A DNA stretch of 22,202 bases from Candidatus Woesearchaeota archaeon UBA119 (GTDB lineage Archaea; Nanobdellota; Nanobdellia; Woesearchaeales; UBA119): assembly GCA_002505945.1 (NCBI GenBank), contig DAWM01000011.1, positions 37,581-59,782 of the forward strand. The letters are read 5' to 3'. A program made the position numbers and the translations under genes. The notes under the pieces were generated by a model. That model was not told the origin of the DNA. It made no database searches and was given only the letters and a program-made list of their open reading frames with translations. Positions 13,101 to 19,849 of this stretch are shown here, piece by piece (the first letter of the stretch is position 1; every line of letters starts with the position of its first letter).

Positions 13101-13144
13101 ATTATGCTTTATCTGGCCTACTTTTTGGATGGTGACAAATAGAA

Positions 13145-13603
13145 TTATTCAATATATAGTTCTCCTTTGTGTAAGAAATAGTCGTTTTCATTTGGACTTT
13201 TTCTCTGACTGGCCCAGAATTCCACTTTATTATCCTCATCATCTATATTCTTTATTATTAAGTCTTCAAGGTTCCCCCCCTCGAATCTCGGGCTTTGTGC
13301 TATCTTTTTTCCTTCTTCATTATAGAGGCTGATATACTCACAGGAAGGGGTGTCCCAGCTGTTCTCAAATAGTCCTGATTTGTCGGATATCCTCAGAAAA
13401 TACTCTTTACCATCTATCTCAAACTTTTGTTCTGTTGCCCCATATCTGTTGTAATCAGCCATTTGGATTGTTTGGTTGTTTTTCTCTATCTCAAAGACAT
13501 AGTTTTTCGCCACATCCTTGCAGCTTGTTAGTGATAATATTCCAGTTATGATTAATGTGCTTGTTTTTATAATCCGTCCTATCGATCTATTTTTCTTTGT
13601 CAT
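13145..13603 (-). CDS. Predicted lipoprotein, unknown function
   Basis: The 152-aa product has a basic N-terminus, a hydrophobic segment (about 12-24) and a bacterial-type lipobox L-T-S-C with Cys28 as the expected lipid-modified residue. It is thus likely exported and anchored on the outer face of the membrane. The mature part is mainly beta-strand-like and acidic, with no family I recognise (IDGKEYFLRISDKSG, NKVEFWASQRK). It starts 1 base after the stop of the 592-aa secreted protein gene, so the two are one operon and probably act together. The stop is followed by about 75 AT-rich bases before the dph6 promoter. Confidence 0.75.
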   Translation of the reverse strand: MTKKNRSIGRIIKTSTLIITGILSLTSCKDVAKNYVFEIEKNNQTIQMADYNRYGATEQKFEIDGKEYFLRISDKSGLFENSWDTPSCEYISLYNEEGKKIAQSPRFEGGNLEDLIIKNIDDEDNKVEFWASQRKSPNENDYFLHKGELYIE

Positions 13604-13604
13604 T

Positions 13605-15383
13605 CTAATCCTCTAAACCCACTTTCTTTGATATCTCTCCCGAAGGGCTGATTCCATATACTGCCCGTGTGTTATCGTTTTCTTGATATCCAATAAACAA
13701 TATCTTGGAATCCAATTCTTCAGAAAGTTTATCCCCTGGGATTGCAAAATCTTCAATGTTTAGTCCTTTCTTATAATAGCACTCTTTTCTAAATTCTCTG
13801 TCATTAAAGGTATGCAACTCATATATTCTGGTTTCTCCTTGCTTTTCAGGACTGAAGTATCGTCCTAATACAACAAGATGATCTTTTTGGTTAGGGTAAG
13901 ATATTGTTGTCATGTCATCAATGTAGAAGCTTTCTTTTTCTCCGAAGAAAGTATCCATTATAAGATTCCCTGCCATATATAATCCGAAACTCGGCATAAA
14001 AGGGGTGCTGTTGAGAGCCAGAACCAAGGGGTTTAATGGCAGGTTATTGTTATCTAGGATATTATATTCTCTTTCTTTAATAGAACCAAGGCCTTCTACT
14101 CTTATTATGTCCTTTAGTTTGGCTGATACTCTCTCATCTAATCCGTTTCCTATCAAGTCTGCTTCAATTGAAGTAGCAGGCTTTCTGTTAAACAAGGCCA
14201 ACACCCTTTCTCTGAGGGTGTTGTTAAAGGGAACTATATGATATTCCTTCTCGTTATCAAACCTTTCCTCTAAAAATGGTGTGATATCCTTGTTATTCTC
14301 ATATACTCTGATCTCTTCACCTTTTAGCATTAGTTTGCTGTTCTCATAGCTAAGTGGTTTGTATTTTTCTTCCAATACCTCTTTTATACTTCTTCCAATA
14401 TCTTCTTCTCCAAATATGAAGACAGAATCTATAGCTTTTCCTTCATTGTCATAGAGAACAACCTTTCCGCAGTTTCTTTCTCCCATATTGATAGGCTCTT
14501 GAAACCCATTGCTTTCTCCAAGAAGATAGAATAGATTCAAGTCAAGTCCCTTCGGGTTGTTCTCTATTAGCTCGTAAACTTGCTTTGGGATTGAAAGGGA
14601 ATAGTTCTTAACAAAATACTTCTGAGGATTCTTGTCTTTGGATTCTACTTGGAAGTTCTCTTCGAGGCAGAGGGTTGAACTAAAAGGGTGTCCATTATAT
14701 TCAGGGGAAATCATTATCTTATCTAAAGTTATATCTTCTGGAAGATTATTGTAGAAGGTTAGGGAGAATGTAAGGATATAGTCTTCAATGCTTTGTGAGT
14801 GAGACTTTTCAACAGCGGTAGATTCCACTCCGCTTATTTCTTTTTCCAGGCCTGCTTCTGCCTGCATCTTTGGCTTGTTGCTTATCTCTCCTCCAAAGGA
14901 GCCTGAAATGCTTTTTTTCGTGCTTATCCCTGCTTGCTCTGTGGTGCTCTCGCTTATATTTTCTGAAGCATGGGGAAAAATGGTAAATCTGCTGTTTAAT
15001 GCAATGAAGAAATTAGGATTGTTAATCTTGGGATTAGATCCTTTCTCTAATTCTTCCCCGTCAACTATCCCATCACCATCAGAATCAGGATTTTTATAGT
15101 TTGTTCCTAACATGAATTCCTCTTCATTGCTAAGTCCATCTTTGTCCCAATCTTCTTTAAGAAATTCGGTTGGCTCAATGTCTTTTGGGCAGATATAAAG
15201 TACCTGCTTTGTTTGGCTTTCTTTAGGAAAAGAAAGAGTCTTAGATTGATTGGCGGGTTGATTAGCAACCAGGGTTTGTGGTGCAATGATTAAAGAGGTT
15301 ATAACTCCGCACTTCATTGCATTATTTAGCCATCTTGCAGGTTTCTTTTTCAATATCCCTTGGATTTTTTTGGCTAATCCCAT
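13605..15383 (-). CDS. Large exported protein with TSP3-type calcium repeats; possible remote binary-toxin-B likeness
   Basis: The 592-aa product has a long basic N-terminus and a hydrophobic export segment (about residues 22-40, ending A-N-Q). Residues 78-116 are two thrombospondin type 3/EF-hand-like calcium loops (DWDKDGLSNEEE, DSDGDGIVDGEE). Residues 137-200 are a Ser/Gly/Glu-rich, alternating-pattern stretch, and 201-600 are mainly beta with Cys240, Cys305 and Cys535. By eye, the order of calcium loops, Ser/Thr-rich alternating segment, beta domain and a small domain with SIKEVL (332-337) and NKDITPF (364-370) recalls protective-antigen/binary-toxin B proteins (compare TLKEAL and GKDITEF in anthrax PA). 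This is tentative. It heads a two-gene operon with a lipoprotein, and the promoter implies a leaderless mRNA. Confidence 0.7.
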   Translation of the reverse strand: MGLAKKIQGILKKKPARWLNNAMKCGVITSLIIAPQTLVANQPANQSKTLSFPKESQTKQVLYICPKDIEPTEFLKEDWDKDGLSNEEEFMLGTNYKNPDSDGDGIVDGEELEKGSNPKINNPNFFIALNSRFTIFPHASENISESTTEQAGISTKKSISGSFGGEISNKPKMQAEAGLEKEISGVESTAVEKSHSQSIEDYILTFSLTFYNNLPEDITLDKIMISPEYNGHPFSSTLCLEENFQVESKDKNPQKYFVKNYSLSIPKQVYELIENNPKGLDLNLFYLLGESNGFQEPINMGERNCGKVVLYDNEGKAIDSVFIFGEEDIGRSIKEVLEEKYKPLSYENSKLMLKGEEIRVYENNKDITPFLEERFDNEKEYHIVPFNNTLRERVLALFNRKPATSIEADLIGNGLDERVSAKLKDIIRVEGLGSIKEREYNILDNNNLPLNPLVLALNSTPFMPSFGLYMAGNLIMDTFFGEKESFYIDDMTTISYPNQKDHLVVLGRYFSPEKQGETRIYELHTFNDREFRKECYYKKGLNIEDFAIPGDKLSEELDSKILFIGYQENDNTRAVYGISPSGEISKKVGLED

Positions 15384-15403
15384 GAGATGGAGATGCTTTT
15401 AAA

Positions 15404-15413
15404 TTTTAAATAT
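15404..15413 (-). promoter_or_regulatory. TATA box of the secreted protein operon (leaderless)
   Basis: On the - strand ATATTTAAAA is centred about 25 nt before the ATG at 15383. A second TATA-like run (TTTAAAAG, 15396-15403) overlaps the next bases but is too close to the start codon. Confidence 0.5.
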
Positions 15414-15507
15414 ATTTGTTTACTCTGACAACAATACTTCTTCTTATATTTTCTTTTGATACTATTGGTTTACTCTTTGTGATTTTTGCGAAAATTTCAA
15501 CTATAAC

Positions 15508-15516
15508 CTCTTAAAT
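15508..15516 (+). promoter_or_regulatory. TATA box of radC (leaderless)
   Basis: CTCTTAAAT is centred 25 nt before the ATG at 15537, which selects that ATG over an in-frame GTG at 15519 that would lie upstream of the predicted transcription start. Confidence 0.5.
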
Positions 15517-15536
15517 CAGTGTTTTTTAATATCTGT

Positions 15537-16223
15537 ATGAAACTCAAGGACATACTCTTATCTGATAGGCCAAGAGAGAGGTTAAAAGAGCATGGTGTTT
15601 CTGCTTTAAGTAATGCCGAGCTTTTGGCTATTATACTTCAATCAGGAACCCGTAACAACAATGTTATGGATGTAAGCAGGACTATGCTTTCAAAATATTC
15701 TTTTGAGAGATTATCTAACTTGTCTATTCAGGAGCTTATGCAGATTAAAGGAGTGGGAATGGCTAAGGCCTGCCAGGTCAAGGCCCTTTTTGAGTTAGCA
15801 AGAAGAATCAATGGGTTCCCTTCTACAGAGAAGATAAAGATCAATCATCCAAAGCAGGTATATAACCTCTTTTTTCCTATCCTGAGGAATGAAGAGCAGG
15901 AAAATGTTTATCTTCTATGTTTAGATTCTCTTAACGGCCTTATCTCTAAAACCCTTATCTTTAAGGGAACCCTGAATGAGTCAATTGTGCATCCTCGGGA
16001 GATATTCAAAGAAGCTACAAGGCAGAGTGCTTGTTCTATTATTCTTGTGCACAATCATCCGTCGGGGGATCCTACTCCTTCTGAGGAGGATAAAGAAATA
16101 ACCTCTCTTATTCAGGATCTCTCTGACATGATGAATATAAAATTAGTTGATCATGTGGTTGTTGCTACTAAGGGGTTCTTTAGTTTTAAGGAGAGAGGGT
16201 TGTTGGATAAAAAAGTTTTTTAA
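15537..16223 (+). CDS. radC: RadC family protein (JAB/MPN metallo domain)
   Basis: The 228-aa protein has the RadC layout: the start M-K-L-K-D-I-L-L-S-D-R-P-R-E-R-L, a helix-hairpin-helix (KGVGMAKA, residues 71-78), and a C-terminal JAMM/MPN+ domain with HNHPSGDPTPSEED (His172, His174, Asp185), the zinc-binding set. The family is named for an old DNA-repair phenotype, now doubted, and is frequent on bacterial mobile elements. Its biochemical role is unsettled. The family is mainly bacterial, so presence here suggests horizontal acquisition. It diverges from the secreted protein operon and is followed after 36 nt by the DUF6485 gene. Confidence 0.92.
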   Translation: MKLKDILLSDRPRERLKEHGVSALSNAELLAIILQSGTRNNNVMDVSRTMLSKYSFERLSNLSIQELMQIKGVGMAKACQVKALFELARRINGFPSTEKIKINHPKQVYNLFFPILRNEEQENVYLLCLDSLNGLISKTLIFKGTLNESIVHPREIFKEATRQSACSIILVHNHPSGDPTPSEEDKEITSLIQDLSDMMNIKLVDHVVVATKGFFSFKERGLLDKKVF

Positions 16224-16259
16224 ACCCAGTGGTTTCTTTTCTAGGTTGGAATGTGAAAA

Positions 16260-16457
16260 ATGGAATGTAAAAAAGAGCAAAACAAGCAAGAATGCACTTG
16301 TACATATGATTGTGCTGTTAAAGGAATGTGTTGTGATTGCATAAGGTTTCATAGGGAAAGGGGAGAAATCCCAGGATGTTTATTTCCTTCCGAGGCTGAA
16401 GCTACATATGACCGAAGTATTAGGAAATTTGTAGAGGTATGGCAGAAGCGGGTTTAG
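16260..16457 (+). CDS. Cys-rich DUF6485 family protein
   Basis: This 65-aa protein has six cysteines in its first 40 residues (M-E-C, CTCTYDC, GMCCDCIRFH, PGCLF), so it probably binds zinc or an Fe-S cluster. The ending EAEATYDRSIRKFVEVW matches what I recall of DUF6485, a family of small proteins without known function in anaerobic bacteria and archaea. GTGA lies a few bases before the ATG. It is co-directional with radC 36 nt upstream and may be cotranscribed. The small size is normal for the family. Confidence 0.82.
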   Translation: MECKKEQNKQECTCTYDCAVKGMCCDCIRFHRERGEIPGCLFPSEAEATYDRSIRKFVEVWQKRV

Positions 16458-16485
16458 TTTTTCAAAGGCATGGATTGTATTATGC

Positions 16486-16650
16486 TTACCCTATGCTTAT
16501 TTGGCTTGCCCCTTCAAGGATATTGGATATTCTTAAGAACCAGGTTGTTAGTTCTTTAGTGAAAATGAGCACAATTACCGCAATTAGGATTATTAAAACG
16601 ACAGATATAAGCGTAATATTGTTACCCAGTTTGTTTTCAATAGGACTCAT
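16486..16650 (-). CDS. Small single-pass membrane protein (54 aa), predicted
   Basis: The - strand frame from ATG 16650 to TAA 16486 codes for 54 residues starting M-S-P-I-E-N-K. One strong membrane segment lies at about residues 12-30 (ITLISVVLIILIAVIVLIF), followed by a Lys/Trp interface (TKELTTWFLR) and a short tail. A TATA box (AATATAAAAATG, near 16678) is centred 28 nt before the ATG, fitting a leaderless mRNA like its neighbours. It lies in the gap between the DUF6485 gene and the pilin operon, pointing away from the latter. No homologue is recognised. The case rests on promoter position and membrane-protein-like composition. Confidence 0.5.
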   Translation of the reverse strand: MSPIENKLGNNITLISVVLIILIAVIVLIFTKELTTWFLRISNILEGASQISIG

Positions 16651-16672
16651 CGCACTTAAATCTCAAGCAAGC

Positions 16673-16684
16673 ATTTTTATATTG
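16673..16684 (-). promoter_or_regulatory. TATA box of the 54-aa membrane protein gene
   Basis: On the - strand CAATATAAAAAT lies 28 nt before the ATG at 16650. The spacing matches that of the other leaderless genes in the window. Confidence 0.4.
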
Positions 16685-16710
16685 TTTTAACTACTTTTCC
16701 ATAGGGACAA

Positions 16711-16722
16711 ATTTTTATAAAA
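16711..16722 (+). promoter_or_regulatory. TATA box of the pilin operon
   Basis: ATTTTTATAAAA is centred about 27 nt before the ATG at 16745, predicting a leaderless transcript for the first pilin-like gene. Confidence 0.55.
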
Positions 16723-16744
16723 ATCTTCCTTTATTCTTAAAAGG

Positions 16745-17194
16745 ATGAGATGCTCAAAAAAATCCCAGTTTTCTATAGAATATCTTTTAACTATTGTGGT
16801 AGTTATCTCTCTTTTCATCCCTGTTTTGCTCTTCGCTTATTATTCTGCTATGGAAAAGACCCAGGGGGTAGAGAAAAAGCAACTGGAAACCCTAGGCAAT
16901 TTCTTTCTGAAAAACATAGAAAAGGTATATAGTGCGGGTGTGCCTTCAAGGATAACCGCTCAGCAAAGGGTTCCATTGCCTTTAAAGAATATTACTGAAG
17001 GGGGTTTTAAAGATCACGATGTTGTTCTTGTACTTGATAACAACCAGAACTTCTCTTTCTCCAGTAGTTATCCCCTTGAAATACATTTGAATAGAACCCT
17101 TGGGGAAGGTATTATTACTGTCAGGTTTGATGCGGTATATAATGAAACAGGCCCGAATAAGGAGCAGATTGTAAATATCACGGTTCTTGATTAA
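16745..17194 (+). CDS. Pilin-like protein with class III signal peptide (1 of 3)
   Basis: The N-terminus MRCSKKSQFSIEYLLT followed by about 20 hydrophobic residues (IVVVISLFIPVLLFAYY) is an archaeal class III signal. Cleavage by a prepilin peptidase is expected between Ser and Gln of KKSQ, leaving mature Q with Glu at +5. The usual Gly at -1 is Ser here. The mature 142 residues after the helix are beta-rich with NxT/S sites (NIT, NFS, NRT, NET). It would be a subunit of a type IV pilus-like fibre or a minor pilin. It heads a three-gene operon, and no assembly ATPase or TadC-like platform is in the window. Confidence 0.82.
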   Translation: MRCSKKSQFSIEYLLTIVVVISLFIPVLLFAYYSAMEKTQGVEKKQLETLGNFFLKNIEKVYSAGVPSRITAQQRVPLPLKNITEGGFKDHDVVLVLDNNQNFSFSSSYPLEIHLNRTLGEGIITVRFDAVYNETGPNKEQIVNITVLD

Positions 17195-17195
17195 G

Positions 17196-17612
17196 ATGTC
17201 AAAAAAATCCCAATCAGCAACAGAGCTTGCATTAGTGTTTGTTTTTGCCTTCTTTTTCTTCTCAGTTTTTGTTATTTCTATCTACGATAGGTTTTATGAT
17301 GTAAGGAGAGATGCAACGATTGTTACCCTAAAAGATATTACTAATTATCTGGAAAAAGAGATTAGTTTTGCAATAACTTCCCAGCCAGGTTACCAGAGGA
17401 ATTTCACTTTACCTTTCAAATTACAAGATAAAGAGTATAAGGTTGATTTGAACACTTCAACTAATCTTTCAATGATTTCAGTTTATTTTGCCTATTCCGA
17501 TATCTCTCCCGCTACGACTGCTTTTTATTACAATGTTACTGGAACTATCAAACCAGGGATTAATTTTATATATAGGGAAGATAATTATGTAAACATTTCC
17601 CAAGAGGGTTGA
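17196..17612 (+). CDS. Pilin-like protein with class III signal peptide (2 of 3)
   Basis: It starts MSKKSQSATELALVF and continues with a hydrophobic helix (VFAFFFFSVFVISIY). It has the same S-K-K-S-Q processing motif as the first pilin and Glu at mature +5. The ATG at 17196 is used rather than the in-frame TTG at 17187, since it lies 1 base past the previous stop and gives the shorter leader seen in its neighbours. The C-terminal part (about 100 residues) is beta-rich with several glycosylation-type NxS/T sites. No function is known beyond a pilus subunit or minor pilin. Confidence 0.8.
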   Translation: MSKKSQSATELALVFVFAFFFFSVFVISIYDRFYDVRRDATIVTLKDITNYLEKEISFAITSQPGYQRNFTLPFKLQDKEYKVDLNTSTNLSMISVYFAYSDISPATTAFYYNVTGTIKPGINFIYREDNYVNISQEG

Positions 17613-18074
17613 TTGGTGGTCTCGAAAAAATCTCAAACATGGTCGATGGATATTTTGTTTGCGTCCTTGATTTTTATAGGGTTATTTATCTTAATCTATT
17701 TCTTAACTTTCAATAAACTGACGGATATTGAAACAGAGCAGATTTTCATCAAGACTGAGGATGTGGACAAATATTTTACTATAAGCGATGAAAACGAATA
17801 TGGTTTCTTAACACCCCAGAATATCATTGATGTGCAGAGGATGATGAAGTTCGCAAATATGACTCTAGATGAAGAGGATTACGAAAGCTTGAAGAAAAAA
17901 CTGAATCTAGATTATGATTTCTGCGTGTTCTTTGAGAATTCCCAGGGCGAGATTAGACCTATTGTGCTATCCAACGGCTCTTATTTGTATGGGATGGGGA
18001 ATAATGAACTTGTCTTGGGGAATGACACTGATGGCGTGGTTATTAGATGTGGACAACTAATTACTAAAGACTAA
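17613..18074 (+). CDS. Pilin-like protein, divergent class III signal (3 of 3)
   Basis: The N-terminus reads SKKSQTWSMDILFASLIFIGLFILIYFL: the same S-K-K-S-Q stem, but with Trp at +3 and the acidic residue (Asp) at +6 instead of Glu at +5. This may mark a minor or capping pilin. The rest is acidic, with CysX in FCVFFE and RCGQL, possibly a disulfide. The start is uncertain: TTG 17613 directly abuts the previous TGA, and GTG 17616 is next. Neither changes the processed protein. It ends 7 bases before the end of the converging mutL gene. Confidence 0.75.
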   Translation: MVVSKKSQTWSMDILFASLIFIGLFILIYFLTFNKLTDIETEQIFIKTEDVDKYFTISDENEYGFLTPQNIIDVQRMMKFANMTLDEEDYESLKKKLNLDYDFCVFFENSQGEIRPIVLSNGSYLYGMGNNELVLGNDTDGVVIRCGQLITKD

Positions 18075-18081
18075 TCAAAGG

Positions 18082-19836
18082 TTAAACGGTTCTTTTGAAT
18101 AACTTCTCTAATTCTTTTTCATCCATCTCAACGACAGTTGGTCTTCCGTGAGGGCAAGTGTAGGGATTGTTGCATTCAAAGAGCTCTTTTAGCAGAGATT
18201 TTATCTGATTCTCGTTTAGTTCGTCTCCTGCTTTGATTGATTTCCTACAAGCAATAGTAAACAGGTTTCTTTCATCAATCAAATCTTGTGGCTTTTTGGT
18301 AGAGCTGGAATCTAAAATCTTTTCAACAATTATGTTTATTTCATTTTCATCAGTGCCCTTAAGAACTGAAGGAATGCTTCTGATAAGAAATTCGTCTTTC
18401 CCAAAGTGATCTATTTCAAAACCAAGTTTTCTTAGATAGTCTTTGTTTTGTTCAACTAACTCCTCATATCCTTTTCCCAAGCTGATTACAACTGGTTTAA
18501 TTAATCCTTGTGATTCTACCTTTGATTCATAGAACTCCTTCCTTATTTTTTCATAGTTTATTCTTTCATGCGCAGCATGTTGGTCTACAAGAATTAGACC
18601 TTCTTCAGATTCTGCCACTATATATGTTTTGTGTATCTGACCCAAAACCCTGTATCTGCTCTTTTCTTTATCCTTGGAGACTTTATGGCTTGTATCCCCT
18701 TCTTCTATACCTGTTTTTTCTGAAGAATGTATAAGGACCTGATTATGCTCTTTCTCCATTGGGTATTTGGCTTTCTTTTCTTTGGCTTTGAACCTGTTTA
18801 AGAGTCTTTTGCCGAAGGGTTGTTTGGCTTGCCTGCTCCTCTTTTCAATAAGATTGCTATTCTCAAGGGCTTTCTTTACTGCTTCGTGTACTGAGAAATA
18901 CACTAGTTGTTCGTTGTCAAACTTAACCTCAAGCTTGCTTGGATGCACATTCACATCAATTCTTTTAGGGTCTAGAAAGAGCTTTAGGATTAAGATAGGT
19001 TTTCTTTTTAGGAAGAGCATTGCTTTGTAGGCCTCCATAGCCGCATCAATTACAAGTTTTGACTTCACGAATCTATTGTTTATAAATACAGTTTGGTAAT
19101 CAGAACTTTCTCTTGCAGCAGTGGGCTTACCAATATACCCTTTTATCTTGAGAAATTCGTTCTCAAATTGGATAGGTAAGAGGTTTCTGGCAATATAATC
19201 ATTATATACATAGCTTATTCTAGATAGTGTGTCTATTCCTTTAGGCGCTTGGAAAACTAACTTGTTGTTCTTATATAATTTAAATGATATGTTTGGGTAG
19301 GCCAGTGCAAAGTTTGTCATTATATCTGAAATATGCTTGAATTCGGTCGCTTCTGATTTGAGATATTTTTTTCTTGCTGGAGTATTGTAGAAGAGGTCTT
19401 TTACAATTATGGTGGTGCCTTCTGAGGCGGCAGTCTCAGTGATTTTCTTTTCTTCTGAAGAAATATATTTGGTTCCAATGCTGTCTTCCTTCCTCTTTGT
19501 TATAATTGTGATTTTAGAAACAGAGGCTATTGATGCCAGTGCTTCTCCCCTGAAACCCATGGTTTTTATTGAATAGAGTTCATCTTCAGTATGTATCTTG
19601 CTTGTTGCATGCCTTTCTATACTCATCTTTAGGTCGGCTTTGTCCATCCCTATTCCATTATCAGTTATTTTTATCTCGTCTTTTCCAGCATTTTTTACAT
19701 ATACCTTGATATCATCAGCTTCTGCATCTATGGAATTCTCTACCAGCTCTTTAACTACAGAAGCAGGCCTTTCAATAACCTCTCCTGCTGCTATCTTTGC
19801 TACAAGATTCCGTGAAAGCTTTTTGATGTTTCCCAT
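18082..19836 (-). CDS. mutL: DNA mismatch repair protein MutL (endonuclease type)
   Basis: MutL couples mismatch recognition by MutS to strand incision. The N-terminal GHKL ATPase shows ENSIDA (33-38), DNGIGM (59-64), ATSKI (77-81) and GFRGEAL (94-100). A charged linker (about 335-395) joins the dimerisation domain. There DQHAAHERINYE (from 418) is the metal-binding nuclease motif, with ACRKSIKAG (about 529) and CPHGRP (561-566) completing the site. It is therefore the nicking type expected where MutH is absent. The length of 584 aa is normal. It follows mutS by 13 nt with GAGGGT as ribosome binding site. Bacterial-type MutSL is scattered in archaea and likely acquired. Confidence 0.95.
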   Translation of the reverse strand: MGNIKKLSRNLVAKIAAGEVIERPASVVKELVENSIDAEADDIKVYVKNAGKDEIKITDNGIGMDKADLKMSIERHATSKIHTEDELYSIKTMGFRGEALASIASVSKITIITKRKEDSIGTKYISSEEKKITETAASEGTTIIVKDLFYNTPARKKYLKSEATEFKHISDIMTNFALAYPNISFKLYKNNKLVFQAPKGIDTLSRISYVYNDYIARNLLPIQFENEFLKIKGYIGKPTAARESSDYQTVFINNRFVKSKLVIDAAMEAYKAMLFLKRKPILILKLFLDPKRIDVNVHPSKLEVKFDNEQLVYFSVHEAVKKALENSNLIEKRSRQAKQPFGKRLLNRFKAKEKKAKYPMEKEHNQVLIHSSEKTGIEEGDTSHKVSKDKEKSRYRVLGQIHKTYIVAESEEGLILVDQHAAHERINYEKIRKEFYESKVESQGLIKPVVISLGKGYEELVEQNKDYLRKLGFEIDHFGKDEFLIRSIPSVLKGTDENEINIIVEKILDSSSTKKPQDLIDERNLFTIACRKSIKAGDELNENQIKSLLKELFECNNPYTCPHGRPTVVEMDEKELEKLFKRTV

Positions 19837-19849
19837 CTTGATTATACCC

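Noticed and set aside
16439..16690. 83-codon + strand frame after the DUF6485 gene
   Set aside because: It overlaps the end of DUF6485, has no ribosome binding site or promoter, and lies antisense to a better supported 54-aa membrane protein frame.
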